A stretch of 64,000 bases of DNA from Bacteroidota bacterium (GTDB lineage Bacteria > Bacteroidota > Ignavibacteria > Kryptoniales > JAKASW01). Positions 17,014-25,799 of this stretch are shown piece by piece; position 1 is the first letter of the stretch; each line of letters starts with the position of its first letter. Under the pieces are notes generated by a model that was given only the letters and a program-made list of their open reading frames with translations, searched no databases and was not told the DNA's origin. A program made the translations under genes and the position numbers. The stretch is from contig JAJZVO010000003.1 in assembly GCA_021845665.1 (NCBI GenBank), forward strand, positions 62,001-126,000, given 5' to 3'.

Positions 17014-17714
17014 GGTCTCACCATTTCCAAATAAACTTCTTCAAGCGACTTGCCGGAAGCGCGAAGTTCACCAATTGAACCTTCGGTCTTGATCCTGCCT
17101 CCGTCGATGATGGCAAATTCATCGCAGACCGCCTCGATTTCCGACAGGTTGTGACTCGCGATAAATACCGTACATTGCTTTTGAACGGCCAATCTCTTGA
17201 TAAGCTCCCTAAAATCGACCTGGCCGACCGGATCCAACCCGGAAGTTGGTTCGTCCAGTATCAGGAGTTCAGGATCGATCAGCAATGCCCTTGCCAACTC
17301 TCCACGCTTCTTCATTCCCGTCGAGAAAGTCTTCACAAGCTTTCTATCGCACCCATCGAGGCTGACCGAGTTGATGAGTTCCTTAATGCGCTGCGCATCC
17401 GATCGTTTGCTGCTAGTTTCAGAGAGCCCGTAGAAGAACTTCAGGTTCTCATACAGGGTCAGGTCGTCGAGCAGGCCCTGTTTGTCGAGGACAAACCCGA
17501 TCCTTTTCGTCGACACGCTGCACCGACCTTCACTTGCTTCGAGCAATCCCAGCATGGTGTAACTCGTGGTTGTTTTGCCGGCACCGTTCGGACCAAGGAA
17601 GCCAAAGATGTGTCCCCTTTTCAACGAGAAGGATACGCCTCTTAACACTTCGACCCGGCCGTGACAGACGGTCACGGCGTCAAATTCAACCACGTTATCA
17701 CTTACCTTGTTCAT
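17010..17714 (-). CDS. ABC transporter ATP-binding protein
   Basis: 234 aa from ATG 17714, with GAGG 7 bases upstream; a TTG at 17726 is less likely. Walker A GPNGAGKTTT, Walker B LLILDEPTSGLD and switch His in IASHNLSE are present. The ABC signature is the variant FSTGMKKRGEL. First gene of a two-gene operon whose promoter carries a PadR-like palindrome. The closest general type is the CcmA/YtrB-like exporter ATPase. Confidence 0.93.
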   Translation of the reverse strand: MNKVSDNVVEFDAVTVCHGRVEVLRGVSFSLKRGHIFGFLGPNGAGKTTTSYTMLGLLEASEGRCSVSTKRIGFVLDKQGLLDDLTLYENLKFFYGLSETSSKRSDAQRIKELINSVSLDGCDRKLVKTFSTGMKKRGELARALLIDPELLILDEPTSGLDPVGQVDFRELIKRLAVQKQCTVFIASHNLSEIEAVCDEFAIIDGGRIKTEGSIGELRASGKSLEEVYLEMVRP

Positions 17715-17806
17715 CACTTGCCTCAAGACAAGACCGACTTAATTCGATTTACATCCGCCCATCAAGCGCCGGGTCCATCGGTCGCAACAGCCGGCGTGGT
17801 GGCATT

Positions 17807-17844
17807 GATATATGTACAATACTACATATATCGATTAATGTCAA
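17807..17844 (-). promoter_or_regulatory. Sigma-70 promoter overlapped by a 26-bp PadR-like palindrome
   Basis: On the minus strand TTGACA (17839-17844), a 17-base spacer and TATTGT (17816-17821) form a near-consensus promoter about 95 bases before the ABC operon start. Overlying the -10 is a perfect 10+10 bp dyad: GATATATGTA (17807-17816), six bases, TACATATATC (17823-17832). Its core fits ATGT-N8-ACAT, the known PadR-family operator. A bound repressor would block the promoter. No PadR gene is in the window. Confidence 0.7.
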
Positions 17845-17969
17845 GAGGAAAGATCTTGCACGGCAAGCTGACGTGGGGAAAGAGCTTCCGCTGAAGATAT
17901 GGATGGAACGCGGATTTCCACAACAGATAAGAGGACTCAGATTGTTAACTTGGCGGCAGGAAAAGGGAA

Positions 17970-18045
17970 AAAAAGGCGCTGCGCGCTTTGAACTGTGGCG
18001 TGGATGGTTTGGTCTTGTGGAGGCCTTGTATTTGGCAGCGCCTTT
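17970..18045 (-). terminator. Long-loop hairpin ending in a T run (terminator or small RNA 3' end)
   Basis: Read on the minus strand, AAAGGCGCTGC (right arm 18035-18045) and GCAGCGCCTTT (17972-17982) pair perfectly over 11 bp, enclose 52 bases and end in a run of seven T. It lies between the 18257 gene and the ABC promoter, so it may terminate the hflX transcript. The large loop also fits a short independent RNA. Confidence 0.45.
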
Positions 18046-18117
18046 GTTACCCCTGTTTGCTACAAGTTAGGAACGATACTTTAAGATAGTGTGAAGTTGA
18101 CTTTAAGATCAGGATAA

Positions 18118-18165
18118 CACTTGATTGGAATAATGGAACGTTGGAATGATGGAATATTGTGAAAA
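18118..18165. repeat. Degenerate tandem repeat, 8-base unit TGGAANNN
   Basis: Units in register: TGGAATAA, TGGAACGT, TGGAATGA, TGGAATAT, TGTGAAAA from 18126. The same 8-base phase recurs at 54868-54909 and 63898-63961, each time just beyond a gene's 3' end. A 15-base exact match to part of it (AATGATGGAATATTG) is also found at 1818-1832. Confidence 0.6.
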
Positions 18166-18256
18166 GAGAAGTGTGAAATCACAATTGAGCGGCCCTCGCA
18201 AAATGTGACAGGGATGAGAGGATGAATTTCGAGCGTGCCGGGGGAACCGGTGAGAT

Positions 18257-18682
18257 TCAGCGGACTCTTTCCTTCTGTTTCCGGCTGTGTGTCTGATGAA
18301 CTTCTATGGGCATAGGCCGTTTGTAAACAAGCCCGTTCAGCCAGGCTCCTATGATTATCAAGAAGCCGAGCCCGACAAGCCATATCATTCGAAACCATCC
18401 GCCGCCGAGCATCACCAAGAATCCGATCGATCTCGCCGTGTCGGCGCCCTTTCCCATATAACGTTTTACGTACTTGCCGAACTTCGACTGCTTCTGCTTA
18501 TCAAAATCCATCGTCCTTATCATGAAGAAAGATATCGCGAGAGAGGGGATGAATCCGACGACAAGGCCCTCGATAAGAAGATGAAGCCAGAAAAGGTACA
18601 CGGCCACGAACGCCGCGACAACGTCGGTTACCATTTTAAACGGATGTATCTGGTGGTAGAGTGTCTTGTCGATAATGTTCAT
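18257..18682 (-). CDS. Integral membrane protein of unknown function
   Basis: 141 aa with about four membrane segments (FVAVYLFWLHLLIEGLVVGF, SLAISFFMIRTMDF, SIGFLVMLGGGWFRMIWLVG, GFLIIIGAWLNGLVY) and a basic C-terminus. The cytoplasmic stretch FDKQKQSKFGKYVKRYMGKG is basic. No family recognised. ATG 18682 has GGAG 7 bases upstream and lies 20 bases after the hflX stop, so it is probably co-transcribed with hflX. Confidence 0.7.
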   Translation of the reverse strand: MNIIDKTLYHQIHPFKMVTDVVAAFVAVYLFWLHLLIEGLVVGFIPSLAISFFMIRTMDFDKQKQSKFGKYVKRYMGKGADTARSIGFLVMLGGGWFRMIWLVGLGFLIIIGAWLNGLVYKRPMPIEVHQTHSRKQKERVR

Positions 18683-18701
18683 TGAATCTCCGTGGTGTTG
18701 G

Positions 18702-19982
18702 TCAGGCGTAAATTTCGCGCTTGAGCTTCTCCCAGTCCTTTTTCCTCATTCGGACCCTGAGTTGGAAGCCCTCGGGATGATCATCTTCTCCGAAGGATCC
18801 CGTAGACTGAACGAATTCAGCTACCGAAAGTATCTTCGCGAGTTTCTCCGGCTGTGTCGGTTTTATTCGGAAAGATTTCTCGACAATATCCGAGCCCATC
18901 ATCTTCAGCATTTTCTCCTTAAGCTGGTTCAGATTGATATGCCTTTCAGCCGATATGGCCACCGAGCTCCCGCTGAATTCATTCAGCACGCTCCTGACCA
19001 CTCCGAACTCATCGACACGATCGACCTTATTGAAAACCAGTATCGCAGGCTTGTCGGCGCACCCGAGCTGCGTCAAAGTCTCGTTGACCACTTCAATTTG
19101 CTCGCGGAAGGTCGGGCTGGAAATATCGACCACATGCAATATGTAATCGGCAAAAGCGACTTCTTCGAGCGTCGATTTAAAGGAGGCGACCAGATCGGCA
19201 GGAAGCTTTCGGATGAATCCGACCGTATCCACTAGGAGACACGGCAGAGAACTACTGAGAAACGCTTTTCGTGTGAATGTATCTAGCGTGGCAAAGAGTC
19301 TGTTCTCGACGAAGGTATCGGCGCCACTGAGCGCGTTCATCAGGGTCGACTTGCCCGCATTCGTGTATCCGACGAGTGCGAATTTCGGGAACTCGTTGCG
19401 CCGTCCCCTCCTGAGCTCACGCTGACTCGAAATGTCGTCGAGTTTCTCACGCAGCGCCGATATTCTTTTCTTTATCACTCTACGGTCGACTTCAATCTGC
19501 TTCTCTCCGGGTCCTCTTGTGCCGATCACACCGTATTGCTTCGAGAAATGCTGCCATTGGCCGGCCAGCCGTGACATGTTGTACTTGAGCTGTGCCATCT
19601 CGACCTGCAGTTTTGCCTCGCGAGACCTTGCGCGAAGGGCGAAAATATCGAGAATAAGACCGCTCCTGTCGAGAACCCTCCTATCGATAATGGTCTCGAG
19701 ATTTCGTATCTGAACCCCGGACAAGTCGTCGTCGAATATAACCAGAGTTATATTCTCGTTATCGCATATTTGTCTTATCTCTTCCGCCTTGCCCTTGCCG
19801 ATAAAATAGGCGGGATCGGGCGACTGCCTCTCCTGGAAGATTGTCCTGACGACCCTTGCACCTGCCGTATCCGCTAGAAGAACAACTTCGTTAACATACT
19901 CGCCAACATGAACGCGTTCATCGTTCTTGAATCTCACCCCTACAACGAGCGCACGATCAAGCTTATCATCGGTTGAAATCAA
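18702..19982 (-). CDS. hflX: Ribosome-associated GTPase HflX
   Basis: 426 aa. Conserved N-terminal HflX domain (FIGKGKAEEIRQIC, ILDIFALRARSREAKLQVEM, IGTRGPGEKQIEVDRRVI). The GTPase domain has P-loop VGYTNAGKSTLMNAL, switch II LLVDTVGFIRKLP and specificity motif VFNKVDRV. HflX splits stalled 70S ribosomes after stress. The first codon used here is TTG at 19982; no ATG in the region fits the conserved N-terminus better. Confidence 0.96.
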   Translation of the reverse strand: MISTDDKLDRALVVGVRFKNDERVHVGEYVNEVVLLADTAGARVVRTIFQERQSPDPAYFIGKGKAEEIRQICDNENITLVIFDDDLSGVQIRNLETIIDRRVLDRSGLILDIFALRARSREAKLQVEMAQLKYNMSRLAGQWQHFSKQYGVIGTRGPGEKQIEVDRRVIKKRISALREKLDDISSQRELRRGRRNEFPKFALVGYTNAGKSTLMNALSGADTFVENRLFATLDTFTRKAFLSSSLPCLLVDTVGFIRKLPADLVASFKSTLEEVAFADYILHVVDISSPTFREQIEVVNETLTQLGCADKPAILVFNKVDRVDEFGVVRSVLNEFSGSSVAISAERHINLNQLKEKMLKMMGSDIVEKSFRIKPTQPEKLAKILSVAEFVQSTGSFGEDDHPEGFQLRVRMRKKDWEKLKREIYA

Positions 19983-20042
19983 CTTCTTTTCTCACACCTC
20001 ACTTTTTGAGTCATAAGCTTCTCCTAAATATAACCTCTTCGA

Positions 20043-22139
20043 TTAAGAAATCGTCTTCATTCTGGATACAAAAATCTCTCCTATCAGGAACAACAAGGCG
20101 GCGCCGGCAAATAACGAGGAGAGGTCCTCGCCGCGCCTGAGCCTGTCGATTGCCTGAACAGCATTTCTGCCAGCTTTCACGACATACACGTTCCCGGACG
20201 AGAAACCTATTTTCTCGGCGAAGGCCTTGATGCCGGAGTCGGATTCCTGGGCGAGATTCGATTCTCTCGGGTTAATGTTCACCGATACTTCGGTAAGCGT
20301 ATCGCGGCCAACCAACGTGTAGGTCCCAAGCCTGTCAAGGCGGCGAAGGGTAAAGCGTGCCGTGCCGCCGACAAACTCGGGCACAATTTCGGACCTGTTC
20401 CCCGACGGGGAAATAAGCACCGCGGATTTTATTCCGCCGCCGGCGAAGTGGAACATTGCGTCTTCTCCGGCATATACCTGCATCGGCCTGCGGCTCACTG
20501 CAGCCGAATAGAACAGCGCGCGCTGAATCACCACCGGGAAGAATAGCGACACGGGAAAATTCGACGATGCGGTATCTGGACCCGACGCGATGGCAAACAC
20601 GAAGCCGGTTCCCGCTTCCCTCCCTATGAGGAAAGGACCGGCTGAAGTACTCATCAGTACGTGAGCGAATGGATTCGCGTCTATTTCAATGCCTTTGTAA
20701 ATCCTGGTCACGAGATTTCGCTTAACCTTCTCCGCACCCTGCGCGGTCGAGAAAATCCCGGCGAAGAAATCGTCGGAGGCATCGATATGATCAATGCTTT
20801 GAAATGCATTTCCTGACCGGGTCCATAACCCTTTGACAGAACCTATTCTTAAACCTTCAACCAGCGGAGCGTAAGCCCCGACTTCATCCGGTTTCGGGGC
20901 AAACAGTATTACTCCGCCTCCGCCCCGGACGAACTGTTCCAGTTTTGTATCGAACCTGTCGCTCATTCCCAAACCGGATGCCCCGTGAGGATATGTCTCG
21001 ACCACGACCACATCCATACCGGCAAGATTCATGTAAACAAAATTATCCGATTGGACAACCCTTGTGTCAATCACGGTCGAAGTGTCCGTGACGGCCTGCG
21101 CAGCACTGAGCACGAAGGCGCTCGGCCGAGAGGCATCACTTACAACGATGACATTCAGTTTACGGATCGCGAAAAAGGAAAAGTAGAAGGTGTTATCGCG
21201 TTGGACTGAGTTATCATCGATTCTAACGCTCCCCTCATGAAAACCGCCCGACGGGACGCTGAACGCCAGCCTGACCGGGCGAGAGACGCCAGCCCCAATG
21301 TTTATCACTGATTGCGCTACTTTCTTTCCATCGATGAACAGGCCAACAACGACCTCGCTTTCGTCTGCGCCGCCGTTGTTCACGATCATCGCTTCCACTT
21401 CCGATGGAGCGCCGATCTCCACGACAGGATTAAGAAGCTTCACACCTGAAACGGAGAGATTATCGTTCGGCGATTCATCCGTTCGCAAAAAGAAAACCCT
21501 GGTGCCGGAAGGTACATCGGATGGCACGGCCTTCTCGAACTCGCCACGCTGCATATCCCCGACCAGGTATATCTCCCTGTCGACGTAACCGGAAGTCCTG
21601 AGTTTTGCAAGCGCTTCGTCGATGGCCGCGTCGTAGCCTTCGCTCGCGTTGGAAGGCTCCGACCTCAACACGGCGTTCGAAAGAGACTTCGGATCGAGCG
21701 ACGATAAGACCGCCCCGGTATCCCCGGTAGACGATGTAAGGATCACTCCGGCATCGTCACCTTCGTGCAGGTTATCCAACAGCTCGGACGAGACGTTCCT
21801 GATCTGCGAAGCGATTTCGCCGTATTCGTTGCGCGCCGTTGTCGACGGAGAATTATCGACTATGACGACTGCCGATGTCTTTGAGCCAGCGCCAATGAAC
21901 CCCTTGACAGCCGGGCGGGAAAAAGCCAGGACAAGAGAAGCGATCGCGAGAGTGCGGAGGAGAAGCAGCAGGTAGTCCCTCAGCTTCACTCGCTTCACCG
22001 AGGCATGCTGGATCTCCTTGAGGAATCTTATCGAAGAGAAGTCCACCCGTCTCAGTTTCTTGAGCTGCAGTAGATGGATTAACAACGGAATGCCCGCCGC
22101 GATCAGCCCCAGAAGGACCAGCGGATTGAGAAACGTCAT
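20043..22139 (-). CDS. BatA-type membrane protein with vWA domain
   Basis: 698 aa. The N-terminus is the BatA/aerotolerance membrane domain (MTFLNPLVLLGLIAAGIPLL, RRVDFSSIRFLKEIQ, RDYLLLLLRTLAIASLVLAF). A von Willebrand-type domain follows with a MIDAS-like site VVIVDNSPSTTARN. A long middle region looks like glutamine-amidotransferase-like/periplasmic beta sequence (FVRGGGGVILFAPKPDE), and the last ~20 residues are a membrane anchor (FAGAALLFLIGEIFVSRM). Common in Bacteroidota-type genomes beside MoxR and DUF58 genes, which are absent here. Overlaps the adenosyltransferase gene by 4 bases. Confidence 0.85.
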   Translation of the reverse strand: MTFLNPLVLLGLIAAGIPLLIHLLQLKKLRRVDFSSIRFLKEIQHASVKRVKLRDYLLLLLRTLAIASLVLAFSRPAVKGFIGAGSKTSAVVIVDNSPSTTARNEYGEIASQIRNVSSELLDNLHEGDDAGVILTSSTGDTGAVLSSLDPKSLSNAVLRSEPSNASEGYDAAIDEALAKLRTSGYVDREIYLVGDMQRGEFEKAVPSDVPSGTRVFFLRTDESPNDNLSVSGVKLLNPVVEIGAPSEVEAMIVNNGGADESEVVVGLFIDGKKVAQSVINIGAGVSRPVRLAFSVPSGGFHEGSVRIDDNSVQRDNTFYFSFFAIRKLNVIVVSDASRPSAFVLSAAQAVTDTSTVIDTRVVQSDNFVYMNLAGMDVVVVETYPHGASGLGMSDRFDTKLEQFVRGGGGVILFAPKPDEVGAYAPLVEGLRIGSVKGLWTRSGNAFQSIDHIDASDDFFAGIFSTAQGAEKVKRNLVTRIYKGIEIDANPFAHVLMSTSAGPFLIGREAGTGFVFAIASGPDTASSNFPVSLFFPVVIQRALFYSAAVSRRPMQVYAGEDAMFHFAGGGIKSAVLISPSGNRSEIVPEFVGGTARFTLRRLDRLGTYTLVGRDTLTEVSVNINPRESNLAQESDSGIKAFAEKIGFSSGNVYVVKAGRNAVQAIDRLRRGEDLSSLFAGAALLFLIGEIFVSRMKTIS

Positions 22140-22702
22140 GACTTACTGCCGGGTCCCGTGCGCGTATTCCAGATTGTCTCGGCCACGCCCGCTGTCTTGT
22201 TGGCGTACCTTGCGAGGACGAAGAGAAAATCGGAAAGCCGATTCAGATAGATCGTCGCTTCATCGGAGATTTCCCCTTTCTTCCAAAGCGTGACTGCGCG
22301 GCGTTCGGCTCTCCGGCACACGGTGCGTGCAAAATGGAGTAGAGAAGCAGGTCGCGAACCGCCGGGAAGGACGAACGATTTCAACGGATCGAGCTTCGAT
22401 TCAAGCTGATCGATCGCACGCTCGATGGAACTTATGTTGCCTGCGGAAATACGAGGCACAGAAGCGTTCCGAGAGTTCACAGGCGTTGCAAGGTCGGCAC
22501 CCAAAACGAAAAGGTTATCCTGGATTCGGGCGAGGATGGAATCTATCTCTTCATTTTCATTGAATGCGCGCGCGGTACCTATGATGGAGTTCAGCTCATC
22601 TACCGTTCCGAAGGCTTCTATCCTGACTTCGTCCTTCGACACACGTTCCCCGCCGAAAAGGCTTGTCTCTCCCTTGTCACCGGTCTTCGTGTATATCTTC
22701 AA
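22136..22702 (-). CDS. ATP:cob(I)alamin adenosyltransferase, PduO type
   Basis: 188 aa. Makes adenosylcobalamin from cob(I)alamin and ATP. Signatures: YTKTGDKGETSLFGGERVSK, RIEAFGTVDELNSIIG, FARTVCRRAERRAVTLW and YLNRLSDFLFVLARYANK. The start is TTG 22702, overlapping the preceding gene's TGA, which implies translational coupling. Adenosylcobalamin could serve a methylmalonyl-CoA mutase whose B12-binding subunit may be the gene at 53092. Confidence 0.93.
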   Translation of the reverse strand: MKIYTKTGDKGETSLFGGERVSKDEVRIEAFGTVDELNSIIGTARAFNENEEIDSILARIQDNLFVLGADLATPVNSRNASVPRISAGNISSIERAIDQLESKLDPLKSFVLPGGSRPASLLHFARTVCRRAERRAVTLWKKGEISDEATIYLNRLSDFLFVLARYANKTAGVAETIWNTRTGPGSKS

Positions 22703-23586
22703 AAGGTAATCAACCTTTCCAGCTCGATCGATAATTCCATCAGTACGTTCGCCTTCGGCTGTTCATCGATTGCCGAGAAGGCGCGCGCCATGTTGCGGCA
22801 ACTCCGCGCAAGTATCTCGAGATCGGATGAAATCTTCAGAAATCTGGGCTCGAATGAAAAGCCCATGTCGCTGATAGAGTCCTCGGCATCCTTGCGTGAC
22901 ATAATCCTGCCGCCGTTGAAAACATCGACATAGAATTCTTTCCCTTCAAGGACGAACTTCACGAGGAAATGCGCGGGCGCGCCGACACCGAACACTGGTA
23001 TATTCAACCTTCTTCCAACCAGCAGGTACACTATGCCGAGAGAGATCGGTATGCCGCGCCTCGTCTGCAATACGCGATGGAGGATGCTGTTGTCGGGATC
23101 GTAGTAATCCTTGGAGTTTCCAGCAAAGCCCATCTCGTTCAGGAAGAAATCGTTTACGTGCTGAACGATATCGTATGGGTCTTCGACCGCAGCGATCCTC
23201 TTTCTGAGATCATTAGAGAGATCATTCAGTTCCGACTCCACGTCGGCGAAGTCGACTTTCGGATAGAGCGGTTTCGCAAGAAGGTAAAGAGCGCGTTCCA
23301 GAGAAAAATCGGGATGCGATACGAAATCGAGGAGGTGATCGTATTCCCGCTGAAGCTTCTCGAGGTGAATCCGGGAGACGAGGTTTTCGATCCTCTTCCG
23401 CACGTTCGTGTCGGCATTATCTATCTCAAGCTCCAGCATCCTTGCAACCTCGTCACCTCCGTCAAGAAGTTCTCTCTCCACAGCGGCGAAGACTTGCGGG
23501 TCCTCATCGTCAAGGAGTTTAATCAATGCCTTGAACTTGGAATCCGGTTCCTGTTTCATATGCATCCCTGTATCATTTTGAACCAT
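22699..23586 (-). CDS. SirB1-family transglutaminase-like protein
   Basis: 295 aa. N-terminal helical HEAT-like segment (LDDEDPQVFAAVERELLDGG), then the SirB1/transglutaminase-like core (NDFFLNEMGFAGNSKDYYDP, TRRGIPISLGIVYLLVGRRL, GVGAPAHFLVKFVLEGKEFY). The usual catalytic Cys of transglutaminases is not evident, as is common in this family, so enzyme activity is doubtful. It overlaps the LOG gene by 14 bases; the internal Met at residue 10 would avoid the overlap. Confidence 0.85.
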   Translation of the reverse strand: MVQNDTGMHMKQEPDSKFKALIKLLDDEDPQVFAAVERELLDGGDEVARMLELEIDNADTNVRKRIENLVSRIHLEKLQREYDHLLDFVSHPDFSLERALYLLAKPLYPKVDFADVESELNDLSNDLRKRIAAVEDPYDIVQHVNDFFLNEMGFAGNSKDYYDPDNSILHRVLQTRRGIPISLGIVYLLVGRRLNIPVFGVGAPAHFLVKFVLEGKEFYVDVFNGGRIMSRKDAEDSISDMGFSFEPRFLKISSDLEILARSCRNMARAFSAIDEQPKANVLMELSIELERLITF

Positions 23587-24445
23587 AATTTGTCCTTATC
23601 CCTTTTGTAAGGAACTTGAACGCTGTCACCGGATCGTCGGCGAAAGAGATCATGGCGAGATCCGATCTGCCTATGGCACCTGCTTCGAGAAGGGCGTCGA
23701 AGTTTATTATTTTCTTCCAGTACGAAGTTCCGTAGATCAGTACGCTCATCTTCTTTCGTATCTTGCCCGTCTGTAAAAGAGTAAGCACTTCCATTAACTC
23801 GTCGAGTGTTCCAAATCCACCCGGAAAAACCACGAGCGCCTTCGCCAGGTAGACAAACCAAAACTTTCTCATGAAGAAATAGTGAAATTCGAAATCCAGT
23901 TCGGGCGAAATGAACGGATTCGGGAATTGCTCATGCGGCAGACTGATATTCAACCCTATGGAAAGCCCCCCCGCACGGATCGCACCCTTGTTCGCGGCTT
24001 GCATAATTCCCGGCCCGCCGCCTGAGCAAACGACAAAGCGCTGCTCTCTATCGGTGCTATTCCTCCGCGACCACTTAGTCAACATCTCGCTCAGCGCAGC
24101 GGCATCCTCGTAGTATCACGACATCTCGACACCCGATTCGGCTGCCTTCAGCTCGGCCTGAAGTCGGTTAACCTCCCTCGCCGCTGCCTTTTTTTTCCCG
24201 GCCTGTCTCTTTTTCCTGCGAATGTCGGAGAGTCTTTCGCGGGCCTCGCCCATCGGAAGTATACGCGCCGAGCCGAAGAATACGACAGTATCCTTGATCC
24301 CAAGCCTGCGGAACCTGGCCTGAGGTTCGAGATATTCGGAAAGGATCCTTATTACACGCGCGTTCGGGCTGTTAAGAAACTCGATGTTCTTATATGCCTT
24401 CTCGGGGATGTGGATTCGCTTCGCAGTATCCTTTTTCGCGGGCAT
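23573..24445 (-). pseudogene. LOG-family (lysine decarboxylase-like) protein interrupted by an in-frame TGA
   Basis: The first part (24116-24445) has LGIKDTVVFFGSARILPMGE and ends at a TGA (24116-24118). The very next codons, in the same frame, read YYEDAAALSEMLTKWS and continue with the nucleotide-binding VVCSGGGPGIMQAANKGAIR and ALVVFPGGFGTLDELMEVL (PGGxGTxxE) motifs. Family members typically have a basic residue (…S-R/K-Y-Y-E-D…) at the TGA position, so this is a CGA-to-TGA type change. LOG proteins hydrolyse nucleoside 5'-monophosphates. Without readthrough only the 3' part could be made, from ATG 24085, with no obvious ribosome-binding site. Genes around it are intact. Confidence 0.85.
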
Positions 24446-24486
24446 TTACCTCCGATTTATTCGCTTGCCTATACTTCTCACTTAAT

Positions 24487-25245
24487 TCACAAGACCGCCC
24501 TGCCGCCGTCGACGTGAATCATATCTCCGGTCACGTAGTCGGCATGTGCAAGATATAGAAGTGCAGATATTATATCACCAGCCTCACCGTACTTCTGGAG
24601 AGGAATTCTCTTTTCGTCGATATGCTTTATCTCGCCGGACTCTTCACCAGGTATAATGATCGTACCGGGCGCGATCCCGTTGACCGTGATCTTCGGTGCA
24701 AGCGCCTTCGAGAGAGTCAGCGTGAGCATCACCACGCCGGCTTTCGCAACATTATACGAGATATGTTCCGGCCACGCCTGAAAGCCGCCGAGCGATGCGA
24801 GGTTTATTATCTTGCCGCCGCGCTCTTCCATCAACCTTGCTGCCGCACGCGCGCAGTAAAACGGTCCGGTCAGGTTCGTCGCCATCACATGGTCCCAGAG
24901 TTCGTCGGTAATTTCGGTAAACTTCCGAGCCGGAGGAAATATAGCGGCATTGTTGACAAGGAGATCGAGCCTGCCGAAATGCCCGAAGGTCTGGTTGAAC
25001 ATTGCGTCAACCTCTTTAGAGCTCGTTATGTCCGCCTTGATGCTCAAGGCATCGACGCCGAAAGACTTGATCTCCTTCACGGTATCGGCTGCTTCCTTCG
25101 GAGAGTGCGCGTGATTCACGACGATATTCCATCCGTCTTTTGCAAGAGCCAGTGCCGATTGGCGACCGAGCCTCCTTCCACTTCCCGTTACAAGCGCAAC
25201 CTTCCGGTCTTCTTTCTTTACATTCCTTGAAGACATAACACTCAC
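24487..25245 (-). CDS. Short-chain dehydrogenase/reductase
   Basis: 252 aa. Rossmann motif VTGSGRRLGRQSALALA, structural NNAAIF, catalytic Ser/Tyr/Lys in ASLGGFQAWPEHISYNVAKA and C-terminal YVTGDMIHVDGGRAV. TGSGRRLGR at the cofactor loop resembles pteridine reductase/FolM-type SDRs, so reduction of a pterin or a sugar/ketone is possible; the substrate is not determined. The start is GTG 25245, overlapping the fRMsr stop, or ATG 25236. Confidence 0.88.
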   Translation of the reverse strand: MSVMSSRNVKKEDRKVALVTGSGRRLGRQSALALAKDGWNIVVNHAHSPKEAADTVKEIKSFGVDALSIKADITSSKEVDAMFNQTFGHFGRLDLLVNNAAIFPPARKFTEITDELWDHVMATNLTGPFYCARAAARLMEERGGKIINLASLGGFQAWPEHISYNVAKAGVVMLTLTLSKALAPKITVNGIAPGTIIIPGEESGEIKHIDEKRIPLQKYGEAGDIISALLYLAHADYVTGDMIHVDGGRAVL

Positions 25246-25745
25246 CGTCTCTGGCTTTTGTAGTCAATAAGTTTCTCCAACAGACTGGCAACTCGTTCGA
25301 GGTTTCTTTCATCCACGGAATCGAAAGATCCATACTCCGCGCTGTCAAGGTCGAGGACACCGAGGACCTCGCCATTCCTGGTGATGGGGACGACAATCTC
25401 GCTCTTCGAATCGGGATCGCAGTAAATGTGTCCGGGAAACTCAGCGACATTCTGAACGATGATGGTCCTATTCCCGGCCGCCGCCGTTCCGCATACACCT
25501 TTTCCAAAACTTATGCGAGTGCACGCGACTTTCCCCTGGAATGGCCCGACGACAAGCTCGCCTTCCTTCATGAAATAGAAACCAACCCACGATGCGTACG
25601 GAAGCGCCTGCTTGAGCGCCGCCGATAAATTTGAAACGTTGGCGATAAAATCCCTTTCGCCGGAGACTAGCGACTCCAGCTGTGGGAGAAGCTCCCTGTA
25701 AATCTCGGCCTTGTCCGCTTCCGACGATACCTTTATCTGTTCCAT
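25242..25745 (-). CDS. msrC: Free methionine-(R)-sulfoxide reductase (GAF domain)
   Basis: 167 aa from ATG 25745; TTG 25757 is the alternative. Single GAF domain with the three functional cysteines of fRMsr in QGKVACTRISFGKGVCGTA and FPGHIYCDPDSKSEIVVP. Reduces free Met-R-sulfoxide using thioredoxin. Next to ygfZ and the SDR on the same strand, suggesting a redox-repair context. Confidence 0.92.
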   Translation of the reverse strand: MEQIKVSSEADKAEIYRELLPQLESLVSGERDFIANVSNLSAALKQALPYASWVGFYFMKEGELVVGPFQGKVACTRISFGKGVCGTAAAGNRTIIVQNVAEFPGHIYCDPDSKSEIVVPITRNGEVLGVLDLDSAEYGSFDSVDERNLERVASLLEKLIDYKSQRR

Positions 25746-25799
25746 ATCAAATTCCAACCACCTTTCGCCTGGTCAGGCACCGTATCGGCACGCAGCCGT

